From Actinomycetes bacterium (GTDB lineage: Bacteria > Actinomycetota > Actinomycetes > Propionibacteriales > Propionibacteriaceae), in the NCBI GenBank assembly GCA_023460935.1, contig JAEWOI010000028.1, positions 1-54,253 of the forward strand: a stretch of 54,253 nucleotides of DNA, given 5' to 3'. The notes below the pieces were generated by a model. The model was not told the DNA's origin and did not search any database. It was given only the letters and a program-made list of their open reading frames with translations. The position numbers were made by a program, and so were the translations under genes. The stretch's first letter is position 1. Every line of letters starts with the position of its first letter. This document shows, piece by piece, positions 24,487-32,490 of this stretch.

Positions 24487-26013
24487 TCACGGCAGCCAGA
24501 CCGTCGCCCGGATCAGGTTGTGGTCGGAGGGGATCGTGCCGATCCAGCGGCCCCGCTCATCAACCTTCACCACGGTCTGCCATTCCGACACCCGCATCCT
24601 GGTGACGAAGATGTAGTCGAGGTAGGTGCCGTTGATGTAGGGCAGCTTCCGCGCCCGCCGTTCAAAGCCGTTGGTACTGGAGTACTGGGTGTTGATCCGC
24701 TTCTCGACGAACGCGCCCGGAGCGCTGTGCCGGCTCTTGAAGGTGTTGCCGAGCGGATCGAGGTAGCCGGCCGCGACCATCGCGTCGTAGGGCTTGTTGC
24801 CGCCGGCCAGCCACTTGTGGGTGTTGAAGTCGCCCACGACGATCGTGGGCAGCTTCCCGTCCGAGATGCGTTTGAGCGTGCTGATGATCGTCCTGGTCTG
24901 CCGCAGGCGAAGTGCCCGGAAGCGGCCGCCGTTGTCCAGGTGGGTGTTGGCGAACAGGAACACCTTCCCGGTGGCCTTCTGCCGGAAGGTGGCCCAGACC
25001 AGATGCCGCCGGATGTTGGCCTTGCGCGAGGTGGGCAGCGCCACCACTCCCTGCTCCAGCAGCTGGACGGTCCTGGTGTTGTAGATGATCCGGCTGTCGA
25101 CCCCGGCGCCCCGCCCGATCCGTGACCGGTTCGTCGCTGCGTAGGGCGCACCGAGGCCGTTGACCAGGTCGACGAACTGCGACACCGAGCGTCCACGCAT
25201 CCGGCCCTGGGACGCCTCCTGCACCCCGAGCACGTCCGGTTTCTGGCCCAGGATGGCGGCCACCACCGCCGGCTTCCTCGCGGCCCAGGACGGTTCGCCC
25301 TTGGCCCGGCAGTTGTTGCACTTGATGTTGAAGCTGGCCGCCCGCAGCGGCACGTCCTGCGGGGTCTTGACCGCCAGCGGGTCGGACCAGTCGCTGAGCG
25401 GTGCGCCCGCGCCGTCGAGCGCGCGGATGCTCAGGTAGTAGGTCGTGTCCTTGGTCAGCCGGTCGAAGGCGATGGCGTGCTTGGCCGTCCGCCTGGTGTT
25501 GCCAAGGGTGGTCGGCGTCTCGCCGATCGCGACCTCGTACTGCTGTTCGCTGCCCACGGCGGCCCACTCGGCCTCGATCGCCGTGGTGCCGGGACTGCCG
25601 ACCGCGAGCGCCGGCGCGGCCAGCGGATAGGCTCGCTCGGCCGTGGTGAACGGCAGCGTCGCACCCCAGTCGCCGGCGGTGCTGGTGGCCGGGTCCCAGC
25701 TCGCCACGCGGAGGTAGTAGGTGGTCTGCGGAGTGAGCCAGTTCAGCATGGCCACGGTCTCGAACGCGGTAACGCGACGGGCGGCGGGGAAGGTCGGGGC
25801 GGTGTCGTAGTCGACGGCGTAGCCGCGGCTCCCGGGTACCGGTGCCCAGGTGACGACGGCGACGGTCGCCCGCTGGCTGACCGCAACGCGGGTCGGCGGC
25901 GGTCCGATCACGGGGTCGGCGGTGGCGGGCTGCGTCAGGCCGAAGCTGAGCAGGACGGTCAGGGCGGTGAGCGTGGCAAGCAGCGGGCCGAAGCCGCCCC
26001 ACTTCCCGCGCAC
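24487..26013 (-). CDS. Secreted protein with two fn3 domains and an endonuclease/exonuclease/phosphatase domain
   Basis: A 508-residue paralogue of the neighbouring four-fn3 protein. It has a signal peptide (LLATLTALTVLLSFGL), two fn3-like domains (about 40-225) and an EEP domain (about 230-508) with SFNIKCNNC, VLGVQEASQG, NTHLDNGG, GDFNTHKW and PSDHNLIRAT. Both proteins share a CxxC directly after the first EEP strand and end with a Trp/Leu-Leu-Pro tail. All metal-binding positions appear intact. GTG at 26013 (GGGAGG upstream) is preferred to TTG at 26031. A -10-like TAGATT lies further upstream on this strand, near 26075. Confidence 0.87.
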   Translation of the reverse strand: MRGKWGGFGPLLATLTALTVLLSFGLTQPATADPVIGPPPTRVAVSQRATVAVVTWAPVPGSRGYAVDYDTAPTFPAARRVTAFETVAMLNWLTPQTTYYLRVASWDPATSTAGDWGATLPFTTAERAYPLAAPALAVGSPGTTAIEAEWAAVGSEQQYEVAIGETPTTLGNTRRTAKHAIAFDRLTKDTTYYLSIRALDGAGAPLSDWSDPLAVKTPQDVPLRAASFNIKCNNCRAKGEPSWAARKPAVVAAILGQKPDVLGVQEASQGRMRGRSVSQFVDLVNGLGAPYAATNRSRIGRGAGVDSRIIYNTRTVQLLEQGVVALPTSRKANIRRHLVWATFRQKATGKVFLFANTHLDNGGRFRALRLRQTRTIISTLKRISDGKLPTIVVGDFNTHKWLAGGNKPYDAMVAAGYLDPLGNTFKSRHSAPGAFVEKRINTQYSSTNGFERRARKLPYINGTYLDYIFVTRMRVSEWQTVVKVDERGRWIGTIPSDHNLIRATVWLP

Positions 26014-26185
26014 CGAACCTCCCGAACCCAATGCCAGCTGCAGCCGGCTACTGCCGCTGCTGCGAACGCGTGAAATCTACCATCGGGGCGTGCCGTCTGC
26101 CGAGGCCTCCAGCGGGTGACAACCGGCCGCGGAGAGGCGTGCCGTCGGTTGGGTCTTCGCGGCCGGCCGGCGTTTGGCCCCCGCT

Positions 26186-26191
26186 TAATCT
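26186..26191 (+). promoter_or_regulatory. -10 element (TAATCT) for leaderless DUF218 gene
   Basis: TAATCT is followed by seven bases and then ATG 26199, with no ribosome-binding site, so the message is predicted to be leaderless. Confidence 0.6.
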
Positions 26192-26198
26192 GGGCGCC

Positions 26199-26957
26199 AT
26201 GAACCACTACCGCCGTCCGCTCGTTCCCGTGCTGCTGGCCGCGGCCGCGCTGGTTGGCGGCGCAGCAGGGGTGTTCGCGCTGGGCGGCGCGGTGCGCCTG
26301 TCCGCGCGCACCAGGATCGTGCCGCTTGACCGCCTGCCTGCCGTGCCCGTCGCGCTGGTGCTGGGCGCGGAGGTGTACGCGAACGGGGTGCCGTCGGCCT
26401 TCCTGCGCGCCCGGCTCGACCTCGCGGCGCAGGTGTACCGGCGCGGGCTGGCCCGGCGGATCCTGATTTCAGGGGACGGCCGTTCCGCCTTCTACGACGA
26501 GACCGGCGGCATGCGCAGCTACCTGCTCGCCGCCGGGGTGCCCGAGGAGGCGCTGCTGGTGGATCCAGCAGGCCTGGACACCTACGACTCCTGCCTGCGG
26601 GCACGTGACGAGTTCGGCGTGCACCACCTCGTCGTGGTCACCCAGCGGTACCACCTGCCGCGCGCGCTGGCGATCTGCCGCGCGCTGGGCATCGACGCCT
26701 GGGGGGTGGGCGACGAGACCGTCCGCCGCGCCCACCCGCGGACGTGGGCGCACGGCGTCCGCAGGGAGCTGGCTGCGAACCTGAAGCTCGTCTGGGACGT
26801 GGCCAGCCGCCGCCCCGCCGCCGCCTCCTCGCAAGCTGTGAGTTGGCCGGTGACATCACCGCCCAACTCACAGTTTGCGGGTGGTCTGGCGTCGGGGGGG
26901 TCGGGCGGGGCGTGGGAGGATAACGGCCATGCTGTCCCTGCCGTCCCTGCTGAGTGA
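26199..26957 (+). CDS. SanA/YdcF-like DUF218 membrane protein
   Basis: A 252-residue protein with one N-terminal transmembrane helix (LVPVLLAAAALVGGAAGVFA) and an extracytoplasmic DUF218 domain. The family's ALVLGAEVYANGVPSAFLRAR, ILISGDGR, DTYDSCLRARDEF and VVTQRYHLPRALAICRALG are all present. SanA-type proteins affect envelope permeability and vancomycin tolerance in enteric bacteria, but their reaction is unknown. The domain ends near residue 208. The last 40 codons are atypical: they run through a 48-bp palindrome and overlap the first 29 bases of argS, so this tail may come from a repeat insertion. Confidence 0.85.
   Translation: MNHYRRPLVPVLLAAAALVGGAAGVFALGGAVRLSARTRIVPLDRLPAVPVALVLGAEVYANGVPSAFLRARLDLAAQVYRRGLARRILISGDGRSAFYDETGGMRSYLLAAGVPEEALLVDPAGLDTYDSCLRARDEFGVHHLVVVTQRYHLPRALAICRALGIDAWGVGDETVRRAHPRTWAHGVRRELAANLKLVWDVASRRPAAASSQAVSWPVTSPPNSQFAGGLASGGSGGAWEDNGHAVPAVPAE
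26831..26878. repeat. 48-bp near-perfect palindrome (REP-like)
   Basis: Two 23-base arms (26831-26853 and 26856-26878) pair with only two mismatches around a two-base centre. The palindrome lies inside the 3' end of the DUF218 gene and 50 bp before the argS start. As RNA it would form a long hairpin that could attenuate or end read-through into argS; as DNA it looks like a dispersed REP-type element. Confidence 0.75.
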
Positions 26958-28563
26958 ACGCGTCCTGGCCGCCGCCGGAATCGACCCGGAGCTGCGCCCG
27001 GCCACCAGGCCGCAGTTCGGCCACTTCCAGACCAACGTGGCCCTCCGCCTGGCCAACGCCGAGGGACGGCCGCCGCGCGAGGTGGCAGCCGAGCTGGCGT
27101 CGCGGATCGAGCTGGACGACCTGTGCGAGCCGCTCGAGGTGGCCGGCCCGGGGTTCATCAACCTGCGGATCCGGGCTGACGTGCTGGCCGGCGTGGCCGG
27201 CCAGGTGCTGGCCGAGCCCGGGGCCGGCATCGGCCGCACCGAAAGCCCCGCCACGGTCGTGATCGACTACTCCTCGCCCAATGTCGCCAAGCAGATGCAT
27301 GTCGGCCACCTCCGCTCGACGATCATCGGCGACTGCTTCACCCGGGTGCTCCGGGCGCTGGGCCACACCGTCATCCCGCAGAACCACATCGGTGACTGGG
27401 GCCGGCAATTCGGCATGCTGGTGGAGCAGATCCTCGAGGAGGGCCTCGACGTCGCCGGCCTCGACCTGGCCGGTGCCGAGGCGCTGTACCAGCGCGCCAA
27501 CACCCACCTGAAGGAGTCGGAGGAGTTCGCGGCGCGGGCGCGCGACCGGGTGGTGCTGCTGCAGGGCGGCGACCCGGAGACCAGGCGGATCTGGCAGCAG
27601 CTGATCGAGGTGTCCCTGGCCGGCTTCAACGCCACGTACCGGCGGATGAACGTCCTGCTCACCAACGCCGACCTGGCCGGGGAGTCGATCTACAACGACG
27701 ACCTGCCAGTGGTGGCCGCCGACCTGGAGCAGCGCGGGCTGGCGGTGGTCGACGACGGTGCGCTGGTGGTCTTCGCCGACGGTTTCGCGACGCCGGCGAT
27801 CATCCGCAACGCCCAGGGCGGCTTCGGCTACACCTGCACCGACCTGGCCGCCGTCCGGCACCGCGTCGGCGAGCTGCACGCCGACCGGCTGATCTACGTC
27901 GTGGGCGCCCCCCAGACCTACCACTTCGAGCAGGTCTTCGCCGTGGCCAGGCTGGCCGGCTACCTGCCGGACGGGGTGAGCACGGAGCACGTCGGCTTCG
28001 GCCAGGTGCTGGGGCCCGACGGCAAGAAGTTCTCCACCAGGGAGGGTACGGCGGTGACGCTGAACTCGCTGCTGGACGCCGCCGAGGAGCAGGCCGCACC
28101 GCCGATCGCGCTGGCCGCGATCAAGTACGCCGACCTGTCCTCCGGCCTGCAGAAGGACTACACCTTCGACGCCGAACGCATGGTGGCCACCACCGGCGAC
28201 ACCGGGCCGTACCTGCAGTACGCCCACGCCAGGGTGACGCAGATCCTGCGCAAGGCCGAGGCGGAGGGCCTCGCCTTCGAGACCGTGACGGTGCTCGCCG
28301 AGCCGGCCGAGCAGCAGGTGGCGTTGCTGTTGAGCCGCTTCGGCGAAATTGTCGCAGCCGTCGGCGAGACGCTCCAGCCGCACCGGCTGTGCGGCTACCT
28401 CTACGAGCTGGCCGGCGCCCTCAGCGTGTTCTACGAGCAGTGCCCGGTGCTGCGCAGCGAGGGTGAGGTGCGCTCGTCCCGGCTCGCGCTGTGCGCCGCC
28501 ACCCGCAAGGTGCTCGCGCTCGGCCTCGACCTGCTCGGCATCGAGGCGCCCGACCGCATGTGA
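26929..28563 (+). CDS. argS: Arginyl-tRNA synthetase
   Basis: A 544-residue class I synthetase that attaches arginine to tRNA-Arg in the cytoplasm. It shows the N-terminal Add1 domain, SSPNVAKQMHVGHLRSTIIG with the HVGH version of the HIGH motif near residue 124, KKFSTREG (KMSKS equivalent) near 365, and the C-terminal anticodon-binding helix bundle ending YEQCPVLRSEGEVRSSRLAL. ATG 26929 follows GGGAGGA. An upstream in-frame start exists but adds a basic, low-complexity tail foreign to the family. The gene overlaps the end of the DUF218 frame. Identity is certain. Confidence 0.96.
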   Translation: MLSLPSLLSERVLAAAGIDPELRPATRPQFGHFQTNVALRLANAEGRPPREVAAELASRIELDDLCEPLEVAGPGFINLRIRADVLAGVAGQVLAEPGAGIGRTESPATVVIDYSSPNVAKQMHVGHLRSTIIGDCFTRVLRALGHTVIPQNHIGDWGRQFGMLVEQILEEGLDVAGLDLAGAEALYQRANTHLKESEEFAARARDRVVLLQGGDPETRRIWQQLIEVSLAGFNATYRRMNVLLTNADLAGESIYNDDLPVVAADLEQRGLAVVDDGALVVFADGFATPAIIRNAQGGFGYTCTDLAAVRHRVGELHADRLIYVVGAPQTYHFEQVFAVARLAGYLPDGVSTEHVGFGQVLGPDGKKFSTREGTAVTLNSLLDAAEEQAAPPIALAAIKYADLSSGLQKDYTFDAERMVATTGDTGPYLQYAHARVTQILRKAEAEGLAFETVTVLAEPAEQQVALLLSRFGEIVAAVGETLQPHRLCGYLYELAGALSVFYEQCPVLRSEGEVRSSRLALCAATRKVLALGLDLLGIEAPDRM

Positions 28564-28572
28564 ACCGGAACC

Positions 28573-28712
28573 GGAACCGTCCCCTGTGGACGGTTCCCCT
28601 TCCGTTCAGCCCTGCTGGCGCAGCGGGGACGGTTCCTTTCCCGCCATCTGGCGCACGAGTAACCGTCCCCGGTCAGCCAGTGCGCTGGGTTGGCGCGAAA
28701 GGAACCGTCCCC
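28573..28712. repeat. GGAACCGTCCCC inverted/direct repeat cluster
   Basis: At least four copies or near-copies of GGAACCGTCCCC occur in the 161-bp gap between argS and ppgK: direct at 28573-28584, 28661-28670 (partial) and 28701-28712, inverted at 28588-28598 (imperfect) and 28625-28636. GGGGACGGTTCCTTTC at 28625-28640 is a perfect inverted copy of 28697-28712. The convergent position means the folded RNA may also serve as a bidirectional terminator. No gene is present in this gap. Confidence 0.8.
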
Positions 28713-28724
28713 GATGCGCCGGGC

Positions 28725-29501
28725 TCAGGCCGGGCGTTCGGGGTGGTTCACCTTGTCGACTGCGAGCCAGGCAGCGCCGATGATGCCGGCGCGGTTGCGC
28801 AGGTGCGCGGGGACGATCGGGGTCTTCAACTTCAGCTTCGGCAGGAACTTGTCCGCTGCCTTGGAGACGCCGCCCCCGACGACGAACAGGTCGGGCCAGA
28901 ACAACGCCTCGACGCGCTCGTAGTAGCGCTGCAGCCGGGGCACGTACTCGTCGTAGGACAGACCCAGCGCGGTCTTCACCGAGGCGGCGGCCCTGGTCTC
29001 GGCGTCGTGGCCGTCGATCTCCAGGTGACCGAGCTCGGTGTTCGGCACCAGCACCCCCCGGTAGATCAGCGCGCTGCCGATCCCGGTGCCGAGCGTGGTC
29101 ACCAGCACCAGCCCCTGGTTGCCCTTGGCGGCTCCGAACATCACCTCCGCCACGCCGGCCGCGTCCGCGTCGTTGACCAGGACGACGTCCCGCCCGAGCC
29201 GGTCCTCGAAGATCCGCTCCGCCGGGGCGTCGATCCAGGACTTGTCGATGTTGGCCGCCGAACGGGTCACTCCGTGGGTGACGACAGCGGGAATGGTGAT
29301 CCCGATCGGTCCGTCGCCCATCTGGGAGGAGAACTCGGCCGCGATCTGCGCCACGACGTCGGCCACATTGGCCGGCGTGGACTCTGCCGGGGTGGGGATG
29401 CGCACGCGCTCGGTGGCGAAGTCGCCCGCAGCGAGGTCGACCAGCGCTCCCTTGATGCCGGAGCCGCCGATGTCGATACCCAGCACGGGTTGGTTCTGCA
29501 T
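28725..29501 (-). CDS. ppgK: Polyphosphate glucokinase (ROK family)
   Basis: A 258-residue ROK-fold kinase that phosphorylates glucose using polyphosphate (and often ATP), an enzyme typical of actinomycetes. Visible motifs are LGIDIGGSGIKGALVDL (phosphate-binding loop), VNDADAAGVAE (catalytic Asp), VLVTTLGTGIGSALI and ELGHLEIDGHDAE, the last being the polyphosphate-glucokinase form of the ROK metal-site region. The size matches characterised enzymes. It starts at ATG 29501 with a -10 element six bases upstream and diverges from galE. Glucose-6-phosphate made here is the substrate of the pgi product. Confidence 0.95.
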   Translation of the reverse strand: MQNQPVLGIDIGGSGIKGALVDLAAGDFATERVRIPTPAESTPANVADVVAQIAAEFSSQMGDGPIGITIPAVVTHGVTRSAANIDKSWIDAPAERIFEDRLGRDVVLVNDADAAGVAEVMFGAAKGNQGLVLVTTLGTGIGSALIYRGVLVPNTELGHLEIDGHDAETRAAASVKTALGLSYDEYVPRLQRYYERVEALFWPDLFVVGGGVSKAADKFLPKLKLKTPIVPAHLRNRAGIIGAAWLAVDKVNHPERPA

Positions 29502-29507
29502 GGGTCC

Positions 29508-29513
29508 ACCCTA
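29508..29513 (-). promoter_or_regulatory. -10 element (TAGGGT) for leaderless ppgK
   Basis: On the minus strand TAGGGT is followed by six bases and then the ppgK ATG, with no ribosome-binding site. It forms a divergent pair with the galE promoter, about 35 bp away. Confidence 0.6.
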
Positions 29514-29548
29514 GCCAGATCGGCGCTGGCCAGACCGCCATTTCCCCC

Positions 29549-29554
29549 TACACT
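29549..29554 (+). promoter_or_regulatory. -10 element (TACACT) for leaderless galE
   Basis: TACACT is followed by seven bases and then GTG 29562. The short gap leaves no room for a ribosome-binding site, so a leaderless message is predicted. Confidence 0.6.
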
Positions 29555-29561
29555 GCCGGGT

Positions 29562-30551
29562 GTGACTACCTGGCTGGTGACCGGCGGGGCCGGCTACATC
29601 GGGGCGCACGTCGCCCGTGCCCTGCAAGCCCGCGGCATCGCGCCCGTCGTGCTGGACAACCTCTCCTCCGGGCAGTCTGGTTTCGTGCCGGACGGCGTGC
29701 CGTTCATCGAGGCCGACATCCTCGACACCGGAACGGTCACTGCAGCGCTGGGCGACCACCACTGCGCCGGCGTGATCCACGTGGCGGCCTTCAAGTACGC
29801 CGGGGTGTCGGTGCAGCGGCCGCTGCACACCTACCAGCAGAACGTGGCCGGCACAGCGAGCGTGCTGGCGGCGATGACCGCAGCCGCCGTGCCCAGCATC
29901 GTGTTCTCCTCCTCCGCCGCCGTGTACGGCACGCCGGAGACCGAGCTGGTGACCGAGGACTCACCGCAGCGCCCGGAATCGCCGTACGGGGAGTCCAAGC
30001 TGGTGGGGGAGTGGCTGATCAACGATGTCGTCCGCGCGACTCCCGGTTTCCGCGGGGTCAGCCTGCGGTACTTCAACGTGGTCGGCTCCGGCACGGACGA
30101 GGTGTACGACGCCAGCCCGCACAACCTGTTCCCGCTGGTCATCGAGGCGCTGCTGGCCGGGCGGACGCCACGGATCTACGGCGAGGACTACCCGACCCCG
30201 GACGGCACCTGCGTGCGCGACTACGTGCACGTCGACGACCTGGCGAACTCCCACGTGGCCGCGGCGGTGGCGCTGGCTGAGGGCCGGGCGCTGCGTCCGG
30301 CCTACAACCTCGGCAGTGGCCAGGGGCTCAGCGTCCGCCAGATCATGGACGCGATGGCGCGGGTCACCGGGGTGGACTTCATCCCTGAGGTGGCCCCGCG
30401 CCGTCCGGGTGACCCGGCGCGGATCGTCGCGGACGGGACAGCCGCAGCAGCCGACCTGGAATGGCGGATGAGCTACTCGGTGGAGGAGATGGTGGCCTCG
30501 GCCTGGTCGGCGCGCCGGGCCTCCGGGCCCGCCGCGGTCCAGCCGGCCTGA
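29562..30551 (+). CDS. galE: UDP-glucose 4-epimerase
   Basis: The 329-residue product is an extended short-chain dehydrogenase that interconverts UDP-glucose and UDP-galactose. It has the NAD-binding VTGGAGYIGAHVARAL, the catalytic Ser in SSSAAVYG, YGESK with the Tyr-x3-Lys pair, and RYFNVVGSGTDEVYDASPHN, the GalE-type substrate loop. UDP-galactose would feed surface glycan synthesis. The start is GTG 29562, only seven bases after a -10 element. Its last 79 bases overlap the 3' end of the convergent PH-domain gene, an unusually long convergent overlap. Confidence 0.93.
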   Translation: MTTWLVTGGAGYIGAHVARALQARGIAPVVLDNLSSGQSGFVPDGVPFIEADILDTGTVTAALGDHHCAGVIHVAAFKYAGVSVQRPLHTYQQNVAGTASVLAAMTAAAVPSIVFSSSAAVYGTPETELVTEDSPQRPESPYGESKLVGEWLINDVVRATPGFRGVSLRYFNVVGSGTDEVYDASPHNLFPLVIEALLAGRTPRIYGEDYPTPDGTCVRDYVHVDDLANSHVAAAVALAEGRALRPAYNLGSGQGLSVRQIMDAMARVTGVDFIPEVAPRRPGDPARIVADGTAAAADLEWRMSYSVEEMVASAWSARRASGPAAVQPA

Positions 30552-31999
30552 GGCCGGTCGGTCTCCGGGGCTGCCAGCCGGGCGGGGGCTGCCGGCGGCT
30601 CGGCCTCCGACACGTCGAGCGCCGGCAGGTGGTGCACCAGTTGCAGCAGCTCGGCCTGACGCGCGAGCACGTGACCGGCGTCCAGGCCGTCCGCGCGCGC
30701 GCTGATCTGCATGCCGGCCGTGTGGAACTCCAGGTCCGCCAGGCCGAGGCGGCGCGACAGCCGGCCCTGGACGATGCTCACGGACTGCGTGCGGGCGTGC
30801 GGGACCACCTGCCAGCGGCGCACCAGCCAGCCGTGCCGTGACACCACGACCTGGTCGTCGTGCCCCCAGCGCAGGAAAGGCTGGGCGAAGGGGTGCAGCC
30901 ACCGGGCCCGGGTGGGCGCACCGTGCAGTTCCACAGCCTCGAAGTCGACCCTCGGCCAGATCGCCTGCAGGGCCACCCGCACCTGTTCGATGGTGCCGGC
31001 GGGTAGCAGGATCGTCGACACCCCGCTGGAGTCCTCGTCCTCGGTCAGCTGGCCCCAGCCGATCACCTCGATGTCGATCCGGTACAGCCCGAGCCGCCGC
31101 CATACCGGCGACTGGCTGAGCTGGACGGCCTGCACGCGCCGCGGCGGCAGGGACTGGCTGGTGAGGCTGGTCAGCCCGCGGGAGATCCGCAGGCCGTGGG
31201 GGCGCCGCGACAGGGTGTAGTTGAACTGGCCGATGACCCGGCGGCTGACGAACCCGAACAGCACGCTTGCGGTCGGGATGCCCGCGGCGAGCAGCACCCA
31301 CCACTGCTGGACGGCCAGGCCGATCGCCGCGGTGAGCGCTGCCCCCGCGACGATCCCCCAGAACTCGTGCGACGTCACCGCGGCCAGCAGCAGCGTCTGC
31401 ACGGGCACGGTGACCAGCACCTCATCCTGCTGGTTGAGGTCTGCCAGCACGGTGGTCGGGGCGGCCTCGGCGGTGAGCTCGGCCTGGACCCCCCGGGCGC
31501 GGGCGAGCAGGTAGTCGCGCAGGGCGTAGGCGCGGGTCAGCCGTAGGTAGCGCAGCTTGAAGCGCTCCTGCGAACCGACGTCGATCTGCAGCTCCGCCAG
31601 CCCGAAGATGCGGGCTGCGAGCGGCTGCACCACGTCGATCGACTGCACCTTGTCGAACGCGATCCGGGTGGATCGCCGGAACAAGGCCCCCGTGTCGATG
31701 CGGAGTTCCTCGGCGTCGATCACGAAGCGGGTGAACCGCCAGGTGACGAAGCCGGCGACCCCGGCGCCGACTGCGATCAGCGCGATCCCGGCGAGGATGA
31801 ACTCCAGCGGCGGGAGCTCGCGCGGCTGGCCGTCGCCGGTGGGCAGGAACTCCCTGCCGATGCCGATCACTAGGGCGAGCAGCACCACCCAGCCCCTGAT
31901 GAACGGCGTGAGCGGGTGGGGGCGTTCGGTCAGTTTCTCCGCAGTCGGCAGCTGGTCCGGCGCTGGCGGGGGCTGGGGGTTGGGCACCGCCTCGGTCAT
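30473..31999 (-). CDS. Bacterial PH-domain membrane protein (YdbT-like)
   Basis: A 508-residue membrane protein of the YdbT family. Three bPH2 (DUF304) domains alternate with paired transmembrane helices: helices near residues 37-90, then WRFTRFVIDAEELRIDTG; helices near 205-255, then FNYTLSRRPHGLRISRGL; and VVSRHGWLVRRWQVVPHARTQ near 400. Such proteins work with smaller YdbS-type partners, and in Bacillus the pair helps resist other cells' bacteriocins. The C-terminal 40 residues are Ala/Pro-rich and lie over the galE 3' end. The ATG overlaps the stop of the upstream partner by 4 bp. Confidence 0.88.
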   Translation of the reverse strand: MTEAVPNPQPPPAPDQLPTAEKLTERPHPLTPFIRGWVVLLALVIGIGREFLPTGDGQPRELPPLEFILAGIALIAVGAGVAGFVTWRFTRFVIDAEELRIDTGALFRRSTRIAFDKVQSIDVVQPLAARIFGLAELQIDVGSQERFKLRYLRLTRAYALRDYLLARARGVQAELTAEAAPTTVLADLNQQDEVLVTVPVQTLLLAAVTSHEFWGIVAGAALTAAIGLAVQQWWVLLAAGIPTASVLFGFVSRRVIGQFNYTLSRRPHGLRISRGLTSLTSQSLPPRRVQAVQLSQSPVWRRLGLYRIDIEVIGWGQLTEDEDSSGVSTILLPAGTIEQVRVALQAIWPRVDFEAVELHGAPTRARWLHPFAQPFLRWGHDDQVVVSRHGWLVRRWQVVPHARTQSVSIVQGRLSRRLGLADLEFHTAGMQISARADGLDAGHVLARQAELLQLVHHLPALDVSEAEPPAAPARLAAPETDRPQAGWTAAGPEARRADQAEATISSTE

Positions 32000-32481
32000 A
32001 GGGGCAGCGCCTGGGTCTCGCCGGCAGCGATCAGGCGGTCACGCAGGGCCGCGGCCTCTGGCTGCGGCAGGCCGGGCACGTTCGCCCCGGACTGGACGCT
32101 GGCTGTGACCAGGGTCACCTTGGCCAGCCCCCACGCCCGGTCGATGGGCCCGGATTCGACGTTGACACTGAGCATCCGGCCGTAGGGGATGGCGGTCAGC
32201 CGCTTCTGCCACAGCCCCTGGGTGATCAGCAGGTCCTCAGCCCGCTCCGCGTAGCCGAATGCGCGCACCCACCGTCCGGCCCGGACGACGCGCCAGGCCG
32301 TCCAGGCCAGGCCGAGGCCGGCGGCACCTCCCGCCCAGGCCCAGTCGCGGAGCAGGCCGACGGTCACCACGACCACAGCCGTGCCGATGAGGCCGTAGAC
32401 CAGCGCGCCGACGCGCCGCACGGTCGCGTAGCGCTGCGGGAGCCGCTGCCAGTCCGCAGCAGGGTTGAACAGCTCGTCCAT
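31996..32481 (-). CDS. PH-domain membrane protein (YdbS-like)
   Basis: The 161-residue partner of the larger PH-domain protein. Two transmembrane helices near residues 25-65 (VGALVYGLIGTAVVVVTVGL) precede a single bPH2 domain (FGYAERAEDLLITQGLWQKR; IPYGRMLSVNVESGPIDRAW). Its ATGA overlap with the following gene shows coupled translation, as expected for subunits of one complex. It lies 9 bp after the DUF1707 gene, making a three-gene envelope operon. The length is the family's usual. Confidence 0.9.
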   Translation of the reverse strand: MDELFNPAADWQRLPQRYATVRRVGALVYGLIGTAVVVVTVGLLRDWAWAGGAAGLGLAWTAWRVVRAGRWVRAFGYAERAEDLLITQGLWQKRLTAIPYGRMLSVNVESGPIDRAWGLAKVTLVTASVQSGANVPGLPQPEAAALRDRLIAAGETQALPL

Positions 32482-32490
32482 GAGGCGAAT

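Noticed and set aside
28491..29561. Upstream extension of galE
   Set aside because: It passes antisense through ppgK; the NAD-binding motif begins right after GTG 29562 and the -10 spacing fits that start.
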